A stretch of 64,000 nucleotides of DNA, taken from contig CALMWS010000076.1 in NCBI GenBank assembly GCA_937870795.1, forward strand, positions 1 to 64,000, read 5' to 3'. The notes beneath the pieces are model-generated. The model saw only the letters and a list, made by a program, of their open reading frames with translations. It ran no database searches and was not told where the DNA came from. This DNA is from an uncultured Bacteroidota bacterium. Its GTDB lineage: Bacteria > Bacteroidota > Bacteroidia > Chitinophagales > Saprospiraceae. Positions 24,481 to 33,800 of this stretch are shown here, one piece after another. The position numbers and the translations under genes are program-made. Every line of letters starts with the position of its first letter. Positions within the stretch are counted from its first letter, which is position 1.

Positions 24481-26388
24481 ATGAAATACTATAAATTTAA
24501 ACGAGCCACTGCTTTGGCTATGACAGGCTTCTCCTTACTTATTACTGTTTCGGTGTATGGCCAGATTAACTTTAATGATGATTTTGAAAGTTATGCTTCA
24601 GGTACCAATATTCAAACCATCGAAAATTGGAAGACTGCCGATCTTATGTATATTTCAGATGCCCGTGCAAGGAGTGGTAGTCAAAGTCTAAAAGTAGCCA
24701 ACCCCAATTCGTCTTTGGCAGCCTTGCTGCGGTATGATGAATTTACCACAGGAAAGATAGAGTTTGAATTTTATTTATGGAAAGAGAAGAAAGCATCTAT
24801 TACAATATCCCCCAATTATTCATTTCCCAATGTTAAATTTAAAATCACCAATATTGTATCATCTTATATCAATGAAGAATCGGGCTTTCTCACATTTGAG
24901 GCAGAAAAATGGCATAAGGTAAACATCATTTACGATGCTGATCTAAGATACTATGATTTTAAAGTTGACGATGTTGTAATCAATCGCGGCATCTATACTT
25001 CATTTTTCAGAAACGCTTTTGCCATAAATAATTACCCCGCTGGAGAAGTTTATGTCGATGATTTTAAGGTTAAACAGTTTGATCTACCAACACCAAAAAA
25101 CAACTTGCTGATTACAGGTTATCGTCTTCATCAATTGAATTTGCAAAATACCACAGATTCGTTGTTTATTTCCGTTAGCCAGGCTGGCAGTCAGATGTTA
25201 GAAGGCCTGGAAGTGAAATGGTCTCAAAACGGAGTAGAACACACGCAGGAGTTTCCTGATTTTTCATTGAGTTCAGGAGGACAGGAAAACATTTTTTTGG
25301 GCACCGTTTCTCTGGTTGAGGGTATTAATCATTTCAGTTTCTATATTGAAAGCAAAAACAATGCGGAATCAGACTACACCGACAATCACCTTGAATTGGT
25401 TGCAGAAGGTAGACGCAAAGGAAATAAGCCTTTGCTCCTGGAATATACAACCTCTACTTCACACAGCTTTAGCCCTGCTGCCATTTACAGTGCTGAAAAA
25501 ATTTTGAACCAATACCAAGATGATGTGACCATCATTAATATGCACGGCAATGACCCAATGTATGCGCCAGCATATTATTTTGCAGGACCCTTTGCCATTC
25601 CGCGCATGTACGCCAATCGAACAGATACCAATGTTTTGCCTGCGGTAGATGAGCTCATGCCACTATTTCAGTCAGATAGTCCCATTGATCTGGATTTTTC
25701 AATAGTATATGATGAAGCTAAACAACAATTAAAATGTCAGACCGATGTGACTTTCCTATCTGACTATGAAAACCCCTTGTACCATACTGTTGTTTTGGTT
25801 GAAGACAGTGTTACGGGTACTTCCAGTTATTACGATCAGGCCAATTTTTATTCAGGCGGAGGTTATGGAAATCTCGGAGGATTCGAAAACAAACCTCCCT
25901 ACATTCCCGCCAGCGAAATGGTTTATCGTTTTGTAGGTCGAAAAGCTTTCAACGGAGTATATGGCTCCAAAGTTTATGTTGATATGCAAGCAGGTCAAAA
26001 AACCTCTTACCTTGCCACAGATGAAATGAGTATTGAATCCATCACCGACAGGCACTACCTCGTTTCAATTGTCATGGATCAAAACAGGAGGGTGATGAAC
26101 CATAAAAAAGTAAAAATCAAAGATGTCATAAAAATAGTGACTGCAAGCAAAGATATAGCCGGGTCTGCCCTTGGCATTTATCCCAATCCGGCTTCCGGCA
26201 GCCTGTTTCTCAGTGGATGGCAGGAAGCTCAAAAGCTAGAAATTTACAACTGTCACGGTGTTTGTGTGCTCAACACCACAGCTTATGAACAAATCAATAT
26301 TGAGCATTTACCCAACGAGCTTTATTACCTTAATGTAGTGAGGAAAGATGGCAACCATATTGTATTGCCCTTTATTAAAGCCAATTAA
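24481..26388 (+). CDS. T9SS-secreted Omp28-like protein lacking cysteines
   Basis: A 635-residue modular secreted protein. After the signal peptide (to VYGQ, residue ~28) comes a concanavalin/LamG-like sandwich at ~30-195 (FNDDFESYASG opening), a CARDB-like segment at ~205-310 (LFISVSQAG...HFSFYIESKNNAESDYTDNHLEL), and an Omp28-related thioredoxin-like region at ~315-540 beginning KPLLLEYTTSTSHSFSP. In Omp28 proteins this segment normally carries a CxxCP-like motif; here it reads SHSFSP, without cysteine. The last ~85 residues are a T9SS domain (LGIYPNPASGSLFL). It is the third gene in a T9SS cargo run. Confidence 0.72.
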   Translation: MKYYKFKRATALAMTGFSLLITVSVYGQINFNDDFESYASGTNIQTIENWKTADLMYISDARARSGSQSLKVANPNSSLAALLRYDEFTTGKIEFEFYLWKEKKASITISPNYSFPNVKFKITNIVSSYINEESGFLTFEAEKWHKVNIIYDADLRYYDFKVDDVVINRGIYTSFFRNAFAINNYPAGEVYVDDFKVKQFDLPTPKNNLLITGYRLHQLNLQNTTDSLFISVSQAGSQMLEGLEVKWSQNGVEHTQEFPDFSLSSGGQENIFLGTVSLVEGINHFSFYIESKNNAESDYTDNHLELVAEGRRKGNKPLLLEYTTSTSHSFSPAAIYSAEKILNQYQDDVTIINMHGNDPMYAPAYYFAGPFAIPRMYANRTDTNVLPAVDELMPLFQSDSPIDLDFSIVYDEAKQQLKCQTDVTFLSDYENPLYHTVVLVEDSVTGTSSYYDQANFYSGGGYGNLGGFENKPPYIPASEMVYRFVGRKAFNGVYGSKVYVDMQAGQKTSYLATDEMSIESITDRHYLVSIVMDQNRRVMNHKKVKIKDVIKIVTASKDIAGSALGIYPNPASGSLFLSGWQEAQKLEIYNCHGVCVLNTTAYEQINIEHLPNELYYLNVVRKDGNHIVLPFIKAN

Positions 26389-26395
26389 TAGAAAA

Positions 26396-26434
26396 TAAAA
26401 AGAGTCGGACTCTCTCGTGAGCCGACTCTTTTTT
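26396..26434. terminator. Bidirectional terminator
   Basis: A long stem, AAAAAGAGTCGG pairing with CCGACTCTTTTTT, with an inner CTC/GAG pairing around a short loop. A-rich and T-rich sides serve both the Omp28-like gene (+) and the convergent PspC gene (-). Confidence 0.85.
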
Positions 26435-26459
26435 ATTGAGATGGGTTGGTACCCTGTGA

Positions 26460-27149
26460 TCAGAATTTTTCCTCCTTTTTGCCGAAGCTCCAGTTTTTTT
26501 CTTTGCTTCTTTTGGAAAGATCTTCGCCAAATTCATTTATTTTTCTGGAGATCACATCAATTTCTTCTTCTACTTTTCTGGCAATGTTGTCAATGTTTAT
26601 TGGCTCTCCTTTCATGGCCAATTTATCGCTCGAAGATTTAGCTTTGGGCACTGCAATCAACAGGAAGAAATAAAGCATTACACCAAAACCACCGGCAACG
26701 GTAGCCAGACCAAAGGCGAGTCTGATCCAGATAGGATCTTCGATGCCGAGATAGGTCGCAATGCCGGAGCAAACACCACCCACCACCTTGTTGTCGGGGT
26801 CTCTGAATAGGCGTTTGCCGGTCTTGATGTATTTGTAATCCCCCGAATTTCTTCTTTCTCTAAAATCTGTGGTAGTATCCTCCAACGGCTCTCCCCCAAA
26901 TTCTTCAGGTTTGCCCATGATACGAATGACAGCATCCAATTCAGTCATGGTAATGATTTGGCGCGACTTAAGTCTTTCCTGAAATAATTCCGCCATCCTC
27001 ATTTCTATGTCGTACATGATTTCTTCTCTGCTCTCAGAAAAAGAGAAATGGTTGCGAATGGAGCCCAGGTATTGTGACATGTAGTCGTAGGCATCGTCGT
27101 CGATTACGAAGGGCATGCCACCCAGATTGATATTTATGATCTTGTTCAT
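26460..27149 (-). CDS. PspC domain membrane protein
   Basis: A 229-residue protein. Residues ~1-100 form an N-terminal helical domain (MNKIININLGGMPFVIDDDAYDYM, then IMYDIEMRMAELF) often fused to PspC in Bacteroidota. The PspC domain at ~108-168 has KRLFRDPDNKVVGGVCSGIATYLGIEDPIWIRL followed by a membrane helix (GGFGVMLYFFLLIAV). The charged C-terminal tail is probably cytoplasmic. PspC proteins sense or respond to inner-membrane stress. Its ATG overlaps the PadR gene's stop region by 4 bp, so the two are translationally coupled. Confidence 0.88.
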   Translation of the reverse strand: MNKIININLGGMPFVIDDDAYDYMSQYLGSIRNHFSFSESREEIMYDIEMRMAELFQERLKSRQIITMTELDAVIRIMGKPEEFGGEPLEDTTTDFRERRNSGDYKYIKTGKRLFRDPDNKVVGGVCSGIATYLGIEDPIWIRLAFGLATVAGGFGVMLYFFLLIAVPKAKSSSDKLAMKGEPINIDNIARKVEEEIDVISRKINEFGEDLSKRSKEKNWSFGKKEEKF

Positions 27150-27484
27150 TGATTTACGATTTGTTTGGTTGATTGATTAACGGCTTCATTGAGTTCGGAC
27201 CAGGTTTCTACCAGGCCATGTAAAAATTCAGAGCCCTGGTTGGTGATGCTGTAATACTTTCTGGGGGGACCTGAAGTTGATTCTCTCCAGTTGTAATCCA
27301 GCAAAGAGGCATCTTTCAACCTGTTGAGCAGTGGATAAAGTGTACCTTCCACTACGATGAGTTTGTGTTCCTTCAGCTTATCAATGATGTCTGAAGGATA
27401 GGCCTCTTCTTTTGATACGATGGCCAGCACACAGAGCTCCAGAATTCCTTTGCGCATCTGCGCTTTTGTGTTTTCCAGTTTCAT
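27146..27484 (-). CDS. PadR family transcriptional regulator
   Basis: A 112-residue winged-helix repressor of the PadR family. Signatures: RKGILELCVLAIVSKEEAYPSDIIDKL for the first helices, the VVEGTLYPLLNRLKDASLLDYNWRES recognition helix and wing, and GPPRKYYSITNQG. A short C-terminal helix serves dimerisation. It precedes and overlaps the PspC gene by 4 bp. The promoter region carries a strong inverted repeat, so autoregulation of a PadR-PspC stress operon is likely. Confidence 0.93.
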   Translation of the reverse strand: MKLENTKAQMRKGILELCVLAIVSKEEAYPSDIIDKLKEHKLIVVEGTLYPLLNRLKDASLLDYNWRESTSGPPRKYYSITNQGSEFLHGLVETWSELNEAVNQSTKQIVNQ

Positions 27485-27502
27485 GTTAAATGATTAATAA
27501 TG

Positions 27503-27533
27503 CAAATTTATGTCAAAACACAGTACCATGCAA
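27503..27533 (-). promoter_or_regulatory. Promoter of padR-pspC operon
   Basis: On the minus strand TTG (27531-27533) is followed 20 bp later by TAAATTTG (27503-27510), an ideal Bacteroidota promoter. The -7 box ends 18 bp before the ATG at 27484. Confidence 0.65.
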
Positions 27534-27562
27534 TACAAAGTACCTGAACGATGCATAGTACT
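27522..27562. promoter_or_regulatory. Candidate PadR operator
   Basis: AGTACCATGCA (27522-27532) and TGCATAGTACT (27552-27562) form an inverted repeat with 10 of 11 positions matching and a 19-bp spacer. A further AGTAC lies in the spacer at 27539-27543. The downstream arm overlaps the -33 element and part of the spacer of the padR promoter. Confidence 0.5.
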
Positions 27563-27637
27563 ATACGAATCAATAAAATTTATCGATGAACGGCGATTTT
27601 AATGATCTGGTCCCAAATACCCCGGATATAGGCTTAA

Positions 27638-27671
27638 TTGATCAAAAAGCCGCTGTAAAACCCTATTTTTG
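27638..27671 (+). promoter_or_regulatory. Promoter of RsmB-type methyltransferase gene
   Basis: TTG (27638-27640) and TATTTTTG (27664-27671) are separated by 23 bp. The -7 box ends 8 bp before ATG 27680, so the leader is only a few nucleotides. Confidence 0.5.
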
Positions 27672-27679
27672 CAATCTAT

Positions 27680-28894
27680 ATGAAGTTACACTCCTCCCTC
27701 ATGACGGCGGTTACTGAGACCGTTTACCAGATTTTTCACGATCGAAAAATGGCAGACAAGGCTATCCAGCAAGTGCTTAAGAGCAATAAAAAGTGGGGCA
27801 GCAGAGACCGTGCTTTCATAGCCGAAAACAGCTACGAATTGGTACGATGGTGGCGATTGCTCCATTACATCAATGAAACAAGGACAGACAATTTGCATCC
27901 CAACACCATCATGCGTTTGTTGGGCATTCTGCTTAGGATGAAAGGTATTGAACTGCCAGAATGGACTGAGTTCAAAGGATTGAGTCGCAGTCACATCAAA
28001 TTCAGGTACGATGAAGCCCAGAAAATACGGAAGGTCAAGGAATCGATCCCGGACTGGCTCGATCAGTTAGGGGCCGAAGAATTGGGTGAAAGGTGGGATG
28101 CCACCCTCAAAGCACTCAACCAGACAGCACCCTTGACCATCAGGATCAACACGCTGAAAACCAATTACAACCAGCTGGCCAAAGATTTGCTGCCCAAAGG
28201 AGTTAGATTAATGCCCATAGCTGATTTGCCTGATGCAGCAAGGGTAGAAGAAAGAAGCAATCTTTTTGCGCTGCCCGAGTTCAAAGAAGGCATGTTTGAA
28301 GTCCAGGATGCAGGCAGTCAGCTCATACCTTTGATGACCGGTGCAAAACCCGGCTTGAGGGTCGTTGATGCCTGTGCCGGTGCTGGAGGTAAAAGCCTTC
28401 AGCTGGCCTGCATGATGGAAAACAAAGGCGCCATCATTGCCATGGATGTGGAAGAATGGAAGCTGGAAGAATTGAAAAAAAGGGCCCGTCGCAATGGCAT
28501 TCACAACATAGAGACCCGACTTATTACCGGCAAAGTAATCAAGAGGCTAAGGGCATCGGCCGATGTGGTTTTGCTGGATGTGCCTTGTTCCGGACTGGGT
28601 GTATTGCGCAGGAATCCTGATGCCAAATGGAAGCTGCAGGCAGAAACCGTAGAGGAGCTGCAAAAAAAACAAGCAGAAATTCTGCAATCCTATGCTTCAA
28701 TGGTAAAAGAAGGAGGTACTCTGGTTTATGCCACCTGTAGCATTCTACCCTCAGAAAATGAAAAACAGGTAGCTGGTTTTTTAGAAGCCAATCCGCAGTT
28801 TAAACTGGAAGAAGAAAAATGGTCGGATCTGACCAGCGGTATGATGGATGGCTTTTACATGGCCAGAATGGTCCGACAACCACAAATCCCATAG
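27680..28894 (+). CDS. RsmB/NSUN-type rRNA cytosine-C5 methyltransferase
   Basis: A 404-residue SAM-dependent RNA m5C methyltransferase of the RsmB/Sun family. The N-terminal ~130 residues look like the helical NusB-like domain. The catalytic domain has motif I VVDACAGAGGKSLQLA, the DVPCSGLGVLRRNPDAKWK motif with the Pro-Cys of motif IV, and YATCSILPSENE with the catalytic Cys of motif VI. The target is probably 16S rRNA, as for RsmB, but the exact base is inferred. It stands alone with its own promoter, divergent from the PadR operon. Confidence 0.9.
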   Translation: MKLHSSLMTAVTETVYQIFHDRKMADKAIQQVLKSNKKWGSRDRAFIAENSYELVRWWRLLHYINETRTDNLHPNTIMRLLGILLRMKGIELPEWTEFKGLSRSHIKFRYDEAQKIRKVKESIPDWLDQLGAEELGERWDATLKALNQTAPLTIRINTLKTNYNQLAKDLLPKGVRLMPIADLPDAARVEERSNLFALPEFKEGMFEVQDAGSQLIPLMTGAKPGLRVVDACAGAGGKSLQLACMMENKGAIIAMDVEEWKLEELKKRARRNGIHNIETRLITGKVIKRLRASADVVLLDVPCSGLGVLRRNPDAKWKLQAETVEELQKKQAEILQSYASMVKEGGTLVYATCSILPSENEKQVAGFLEANPQFKLEEEKWSDLTSGMMDGFYMARMVRQPQIP

Positions 28895-29141
28895 TATTTT
28901 CCTCCACTCTTGAAATACCACTACTTCCTTTCAATTTCAGAGCTTGGTATTAAATTGGCCATTTTTCACAACCGTTATGTAAATAGTCATCAATGGTATA
29001 TCCATCGCTTTCCCATTTTATCTCAAAGAAGATAACCGGACCCTTACGATATATTTAACTTTTACTGGGGCAACGAATGATCATTTTTGTGGGTTTTATC
29101 AATTGGCATTAAGCTACAAACTAACCGAAATTAACATCGCT

Positions 29142-29507
29142 ATGAACATCAACATCCTTAAGGAAAAAAACGAAATTTTATTGAATGAGGTCGCCCGCTG
29201 GATTCACCTGGCGGAAACCCAAAATTTTGAATGTAACGCACTGTGTGAACAATTTCTACAGGCATGCTGCGAAGTGCATGTATCCTACAAAATGGCCTGC
29301 AGGGCATCGAGCAGGGCAACGTTTATGGATGGCCTTCGTCAGGTGGTATCCGCAGCTATCAGATTACATTACTGGATTCATTGCATGGAGGCTTACAGAC
29401 CAAACTCATCGGGTGAATTGTATTCCATTAAAAGGGAAGCCGATGAGATCCAGGCCTTGTGTATCGCTTCGATAAAGACCATGGAGAAAAAAGAAAAACC
29501 CCACTGA
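29142..29507 (+). CDS. Four-helix-bundle protein (rRNA IVS-protein-like)
   Basis: A 121-residue all-helical protein. I chose ATG 29142 because the 13 upstream residues from TTG 29103 look non-coding. Helices run through the whole chain: KNEILLNEVARWIHLAET, NALCEQFLQACCEVHVSYKMAC, SSRATFMDGLRQVVSAAIRLHYWIHCM and YSIKREADEIQALCIASIKTM. The SRATFMxxLRxVxxAxxxLxYWI pattern resembles the four-helix-bundle (23S rRNA intervening-sequence protein) family. Function of that family is unknown. Between the rRNA methyltransferase and queA, both RNA-modification genes, which may be coincidence. Confidence 0.55.
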   Translation: MNINILKEKNEILLNEVARWIHLAETQNFECNALCEQFLQACCEVHVSYKMACRASSRATFMDGLRQVVSAAIRLHYWIHCMEAYRPNSSGELYSIKREADEIQALCIASIKTMEKKEKPH

Positions 29508-29535
29508 ATCGTATTAACAACATCAGCAGGGTTTT
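29495..29535. terminator. Convergent terminator
   Basis: AAAACCC (29495-29501) pairs with GGGTTTT (29529-29535), with an added CTG/CAG pairing. It spans the stop codon of the four-helix-bundle gene and faces queA, so it can serve both. Confidence 0.5.
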
Positions 29536-29558
29536 CTGTTTACTGTAATAGGTGCTGC

Positions 29559-30623
29559 TTACAAAATAAGCATGGCATCACCGTAGCTGTAAAAGCGGTA
29601 CTTTTCTTTGATGGCTTCTTCGTAGGCTTCCATTACCAGATCAAAGCCACCGAAAGCACACACCATGATGATCAAACTTGTTTTGGGCAGGTGAAAATTG
29701 GTCACCATGGCATTGGCAATGTTGAAATCATAAGGCGGATAAATAAATAAATTGGTCCATCCTTCTGATGGTTTTAGGATGCCGGAGGCAGAAACAGAAG
29801 ATTCAATGGTTCTCATACTGGTGGTACCGATGGCACACACTTTTTTATCTGAACCTTTGGCAGCATTTACTACTTCGGCAGCTTTATCGCTGATGTTGTA
29901 GTATTCTGCATCCATCTTGTGTTTTGACAAATCTTCTACGTCGATAGCGCGGAAAGTGCCCAGACCAACGTGAAGAGTAAGCTCTGCAAAATTGACTCCT
30001 TTGATTTCCAGCCTTTTCAACAATTCACGGCTGAAGTGAAGGCCGGCAGTGGGTGCTGCTACGGCACCCAATTCTTTGGCATATACCGTTTGGTATCTTT
30101 CCTCATCAATGGGTTCCGGATTTCGGTTGATGTACTTGGGCAGTGGTGTGTTTCCCAGCAATTTTAGGGCATCTCTGAAAGCATCATCATCGCCATCAAA
30201 GAAAAAACGGATGGTTCTGCCACGTGACGTTGTATTGTCGACAACCTCTGCAACCAGGATGTCTCTTCCTTTTTCGTCTTCAAAGTACAATTTGTTGCCT
30301 ACCCTGATCTTTCTGGCAGGATCTACAAGTACATCCCAAAGACGGGCAGAGTTGTTGAGTTCTCTTAAGAGAAATACCTCGATTTTGGCACCGGTTTTTT
30401 CTTTGTTACCATACAAACGAGCTGGAAATACTTTGGTATTGTTGAAGATCATGGCATCACCATCATCAAAATATTCCAGTATATCTTTGAAAAGCCTGTG
30501 CTCAATTTTTCCGGTTTTGCGATCCAGTACCATCAATCTGGACTGGTCTCTTTCTTTAGACGGGTATTGTGCAATGAGTTTTTCGGGAAGGTCAAAATTA
30601 AAATTCGAAAGTTTGGACTTCAT
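29559..30623 (-). CDS. queA: tRNA preQ1(34) S-adenosylmethionine ribosyltransferase-isomerase
   Basis: A 354-residue QueA, which transfers the ribosyl group of SAM to preQ1-modified tRNA to make epoxyqueuosine, the penultimate step of queuosine synthesis. Signatures: [28 protein letters not shown] at the N-terminus, [42 protein letters not shown] and [18 protein letters not shown] near the C-terminus. Length is typical. The promoter region has a -7 box at 30644-30651. No other queuosine gene is in the window. Confidence 0.97.
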   Translation of the reverse strand: MKSKLSNFNFDLPEKLIAQYPSKERDQSRLMVLDRKTGKIEHRLFKDILEYFDDGDAMIFNNTKVFPARLYGNKEKTGAKIEVFLLRELNNSARLWDVLVDPARKIRVGNKLYFEDEKGRDILVAEVVDNTTSRGRTIRFFFDGDDDAFRDALKLLGNTPLPKYINRNPEPIDEERYQTVYAKELGAVAAPTAGLHFSRELLKRLEIKGVNFAELTLHVGLGTFRAIDVEDLSKHKMDAEYYNISDKAAEVVNAAKGSDKKVCAIGTTSMRTIESSVSASGILKPSEGWTNLFIYPPYDFNIANAMVTNFHLPKTSLIIMVCAFGGFDLVMEAYEEAIKEKYRFYSYGDAMLIL

Positions 30624-30643
30624 GCCTTTTTTGAATTAGGGTG

Positions 30644-30651
30644 CAAAATTA
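30644..30651 (-). promoter_or_regulatory. -7 box TAATTTTG of queA
   Basis: Exact TAnnTTTG on the minus strand, 20 bp before the queA ATG. TTG elements upstream are at off-consensus spacing, so only the -7 box is called. Confidence 0.35.
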
Positions 30652-30836
30652 ACAAAATTTATACGCAAATGGTTGCCAACCTGATATTTATATACGCTGC
30701 GGCAAATTTTTATTCGTAAGTAAAAAAAATTAAATATTTAATACGGTGAATTAGGCAAATTTAGCCCTCTTACCAATCATTATTCTTCGATCAAACTCCA
30801 AAAGGTGACAAATGGTTCCGGCAAAACAAGCTTCTT

Positions 30837-33800
30837 TTATATTTTACGCACTTTGAGGTTTCTGAACCAAACCTTGTCGCCGTGATCCTGTAGGGCAAGG
30901 TGACCCGATTTGGCAATACCAAAGCCCGGCATTTCTTTAAACTTACTGGCCTTAATCATTTTTGTCCAGGCCGGGTCGTTGATATCGAAACTCACGGTTT
31001 TATAGCCATTGAGGTAAAATGCTACTTTGCCTCCCTTGCTCCGGATCATCACTTTGTTCCATTGCCCTGCTGGTTTGGCGCAAGGGAATGTCGATTCCAT
31101 CATATCATAAAGATCACCCGCCCTGTGGGTTACAAAGCGGGTATCGGGATGGCAGGTGTTGTCAAGTATTTGCATTTCAGGGCCGGTTTGCCACACATAA
31201 TCGTATTTGGCATCTTCCACTACATTAAACATGATGCCCGAATTCCCGCAATTGGCGATTTTCCACTCCATTTTGAATTCAAAATCCTGGTAAGTTTCCT
31301 TTGACACCAGATCGCCGCCATCTTTGGCCTGCCACTTTCCTTCTTCTTTTATGGCATTGAGGTGGATGGCCTGGTCCTGGATGATCCAGCCCTTGCCTAT
31401 AGTCGATTTCTTGAAATTGTGCCACTGATCAATTTTTTTACCATCAAAGAGCAGTGCCCAACCCTGCTTTATTTCTGTGGAGGTAAGGGTATTGGGTGCA
31501 AAATTTTCACCGGACGGAACCACCACTCCTTTCTCAACCGGTAAAGCATTGAGGGTGTACCAAGCCTCTGTTGACCAAAGCGAATTGCCTTTGGCAGAAA
31601 TCAGACCATCGGTTATGTTGATGTAAACTACATGCCCCTCAGTCAAGCCATCCACTTGCAGGAAAGCTCTTTTTCGGTCTTCGGATATTGAAACGGAATT
31701 GACCTTGAGCATTTTTTCACCCAGTTTAGGGCCTCCATAGTCTATGGTTGGTTTGTAATACCATTGACGCACCTCATACAAGCTGTTAATTCCTCCTTCC
31801 CCATCGGCAATGGGTTCGGTAAATTCGACCTCCAAGCCATTGGCTTTGGCTCGCACAGCCAACATTTCAAAAACGGAAGTTCCATTGTAAGCCAGTCTCT
31901 GCAAACCAAACCATTTTTTACCGGCTTGAGACCAATTGCCGGGATTGCCAATACCACCTACATAAAGAGCACCATCTGGCCCCCATTTGAGGCGATTGAC
32001 ACCTGCTTCCAGGCCCTGGATAAAACGAAAGACGCAGCCTTGCAATTGGCCTTTGACTTCTTCTACAAATACCCGCTTGACGCCGCCGTGGGTGACCTCT
32101 CCATGGATCATTTGTCCTTTGTAGGGCCCTACTTCAATATAAGATGGAGTGCTGGGTGAATTGCCAATTTCATCCTGTGGCAACCACACTACAGGCCATT
32201 TCTCCCTGAGCTTTGCAGTACCTTCAAAATCTACAGAACGTGAACCATACCATGCTCCCTGAATCACATGTACAATCTTGCTTGAGGGCAGCCAGTCGCC
32301 CTGGTTGTCGGCTACAAAGATCTCTCCTTTGAAACCTATGCCAATGCCATTGGGCGTGCGCAGTCCGTGGGCAAGGAATTCGATTTTACCCGTTTTCCTA
32401 TCAACCCTGATTACCTTTCCGCGGTCTTTGATTTGTGGGTTGGTGCTTGCTCCTCCAGGCTGAATGGCAGTAGCCAGAGTAGCATAGAAATAGCCGTCTT
32501 TGTATTCCAGACCAAAACCAAATTCGTGAAAATTGGCAGAAACTCCCCAATCATCGCATAAGGTATGGTATTCGTCGATAAGGTCATCTCCATTGGTATC
32601 AACCAGCTTGGTCATCTCCTGCTTTTGCATGACAAAGATGGTGTCGTCTACAATTTTGAGGCCCAGCGGTTCGGCCAGACCGAAGGCAATTCTTTTTACT
32701 TTTATCTTAGACGGATCACCCGACTGAACATTTTCCAATATCCAAACACTGCCTGCAGCATCCCAGGTACTCACCACGAGGCGACCATCTTTTTTGAAGT
32801 CCATACCTCCTACCTTGGGTTCAAAACTATCTGGTCGTGCCTGCGATAATGTAAAGGCGGGGTGCACACCGGTTAATGCTGATTTGTTGCCTGGAATTTG
32901 ACTTACATTGGCCATGGGCAGCGTAAGGCCGGTAAAATCCATTTTTGATTTGCTGTCGTGTAATATTGATTTTGCCGGAATGACTTCTGCTGCCTTGTCA
33001 CCCGGCTTGATCCAGTTGAGGCTTAAATATTTGCCGCCACCTCCCTGGTAATATTCCATTCTGAAAGGATGGTAACCTTTGGTGAGTAAGGCTTTGCCAA
33101 ATTTGCCTTCGGTTCCGTGAGGGCCATCGTTGGTGATGACCAGTTCATTGTGCAGGTATAGTTTGCTGCCATCGTCACTCCATATTTCAAAGGTATATTC
33201 GCCCTCTTTTTCTACCCTGAGGTAGCCTTCGGTATAAATGGCAAAATTGTCAGTAAGGTCGCCAAATTCAGCTCCATCTATGTTGTCAAAATTATTTTTA
33301 ATCCCTGCCTGACGCGGCCTCTTGTTGGGCATGGCCGGCACCGCCTGGGTATTCGACGGCACATCATATACGCGGGTAATGGCTCCCGGCAAAAGGGCAT
33401 TGGTATCCTGCACCACAGCTGCTTTGAAAGAATAAACTTTCTCTGGCTGTACCTTTTTTTGCTGGGCCGCATCATCTAACGAAAGGATGTATTCTACCAT
33501 TTGCACAATGTCGTTTTCCAGCAGATCGGGGTGGGCGGTCATGGCCACATTGCCCCATACGCCACTGCCTCCATTTCTAATTTTTTGTACGAGCGATCGC
33601 ACATTGGATGCATTGGTTTCATATTTGACAGCAATGTCGCGGTAAGAGGGTCCAACCGTTTTTACCTCTGCATTGTGGCAGGTCTTGCAATCGCTTTTGG
33701 CAATGAGTCTGGCTCCCAGTGGCAGGCCCTTATCTTCTTCGGCTTCACTATCATCACCGGCTTTGTTATCATTGATTATGGTTGGCTTGGAAAAATTGGC

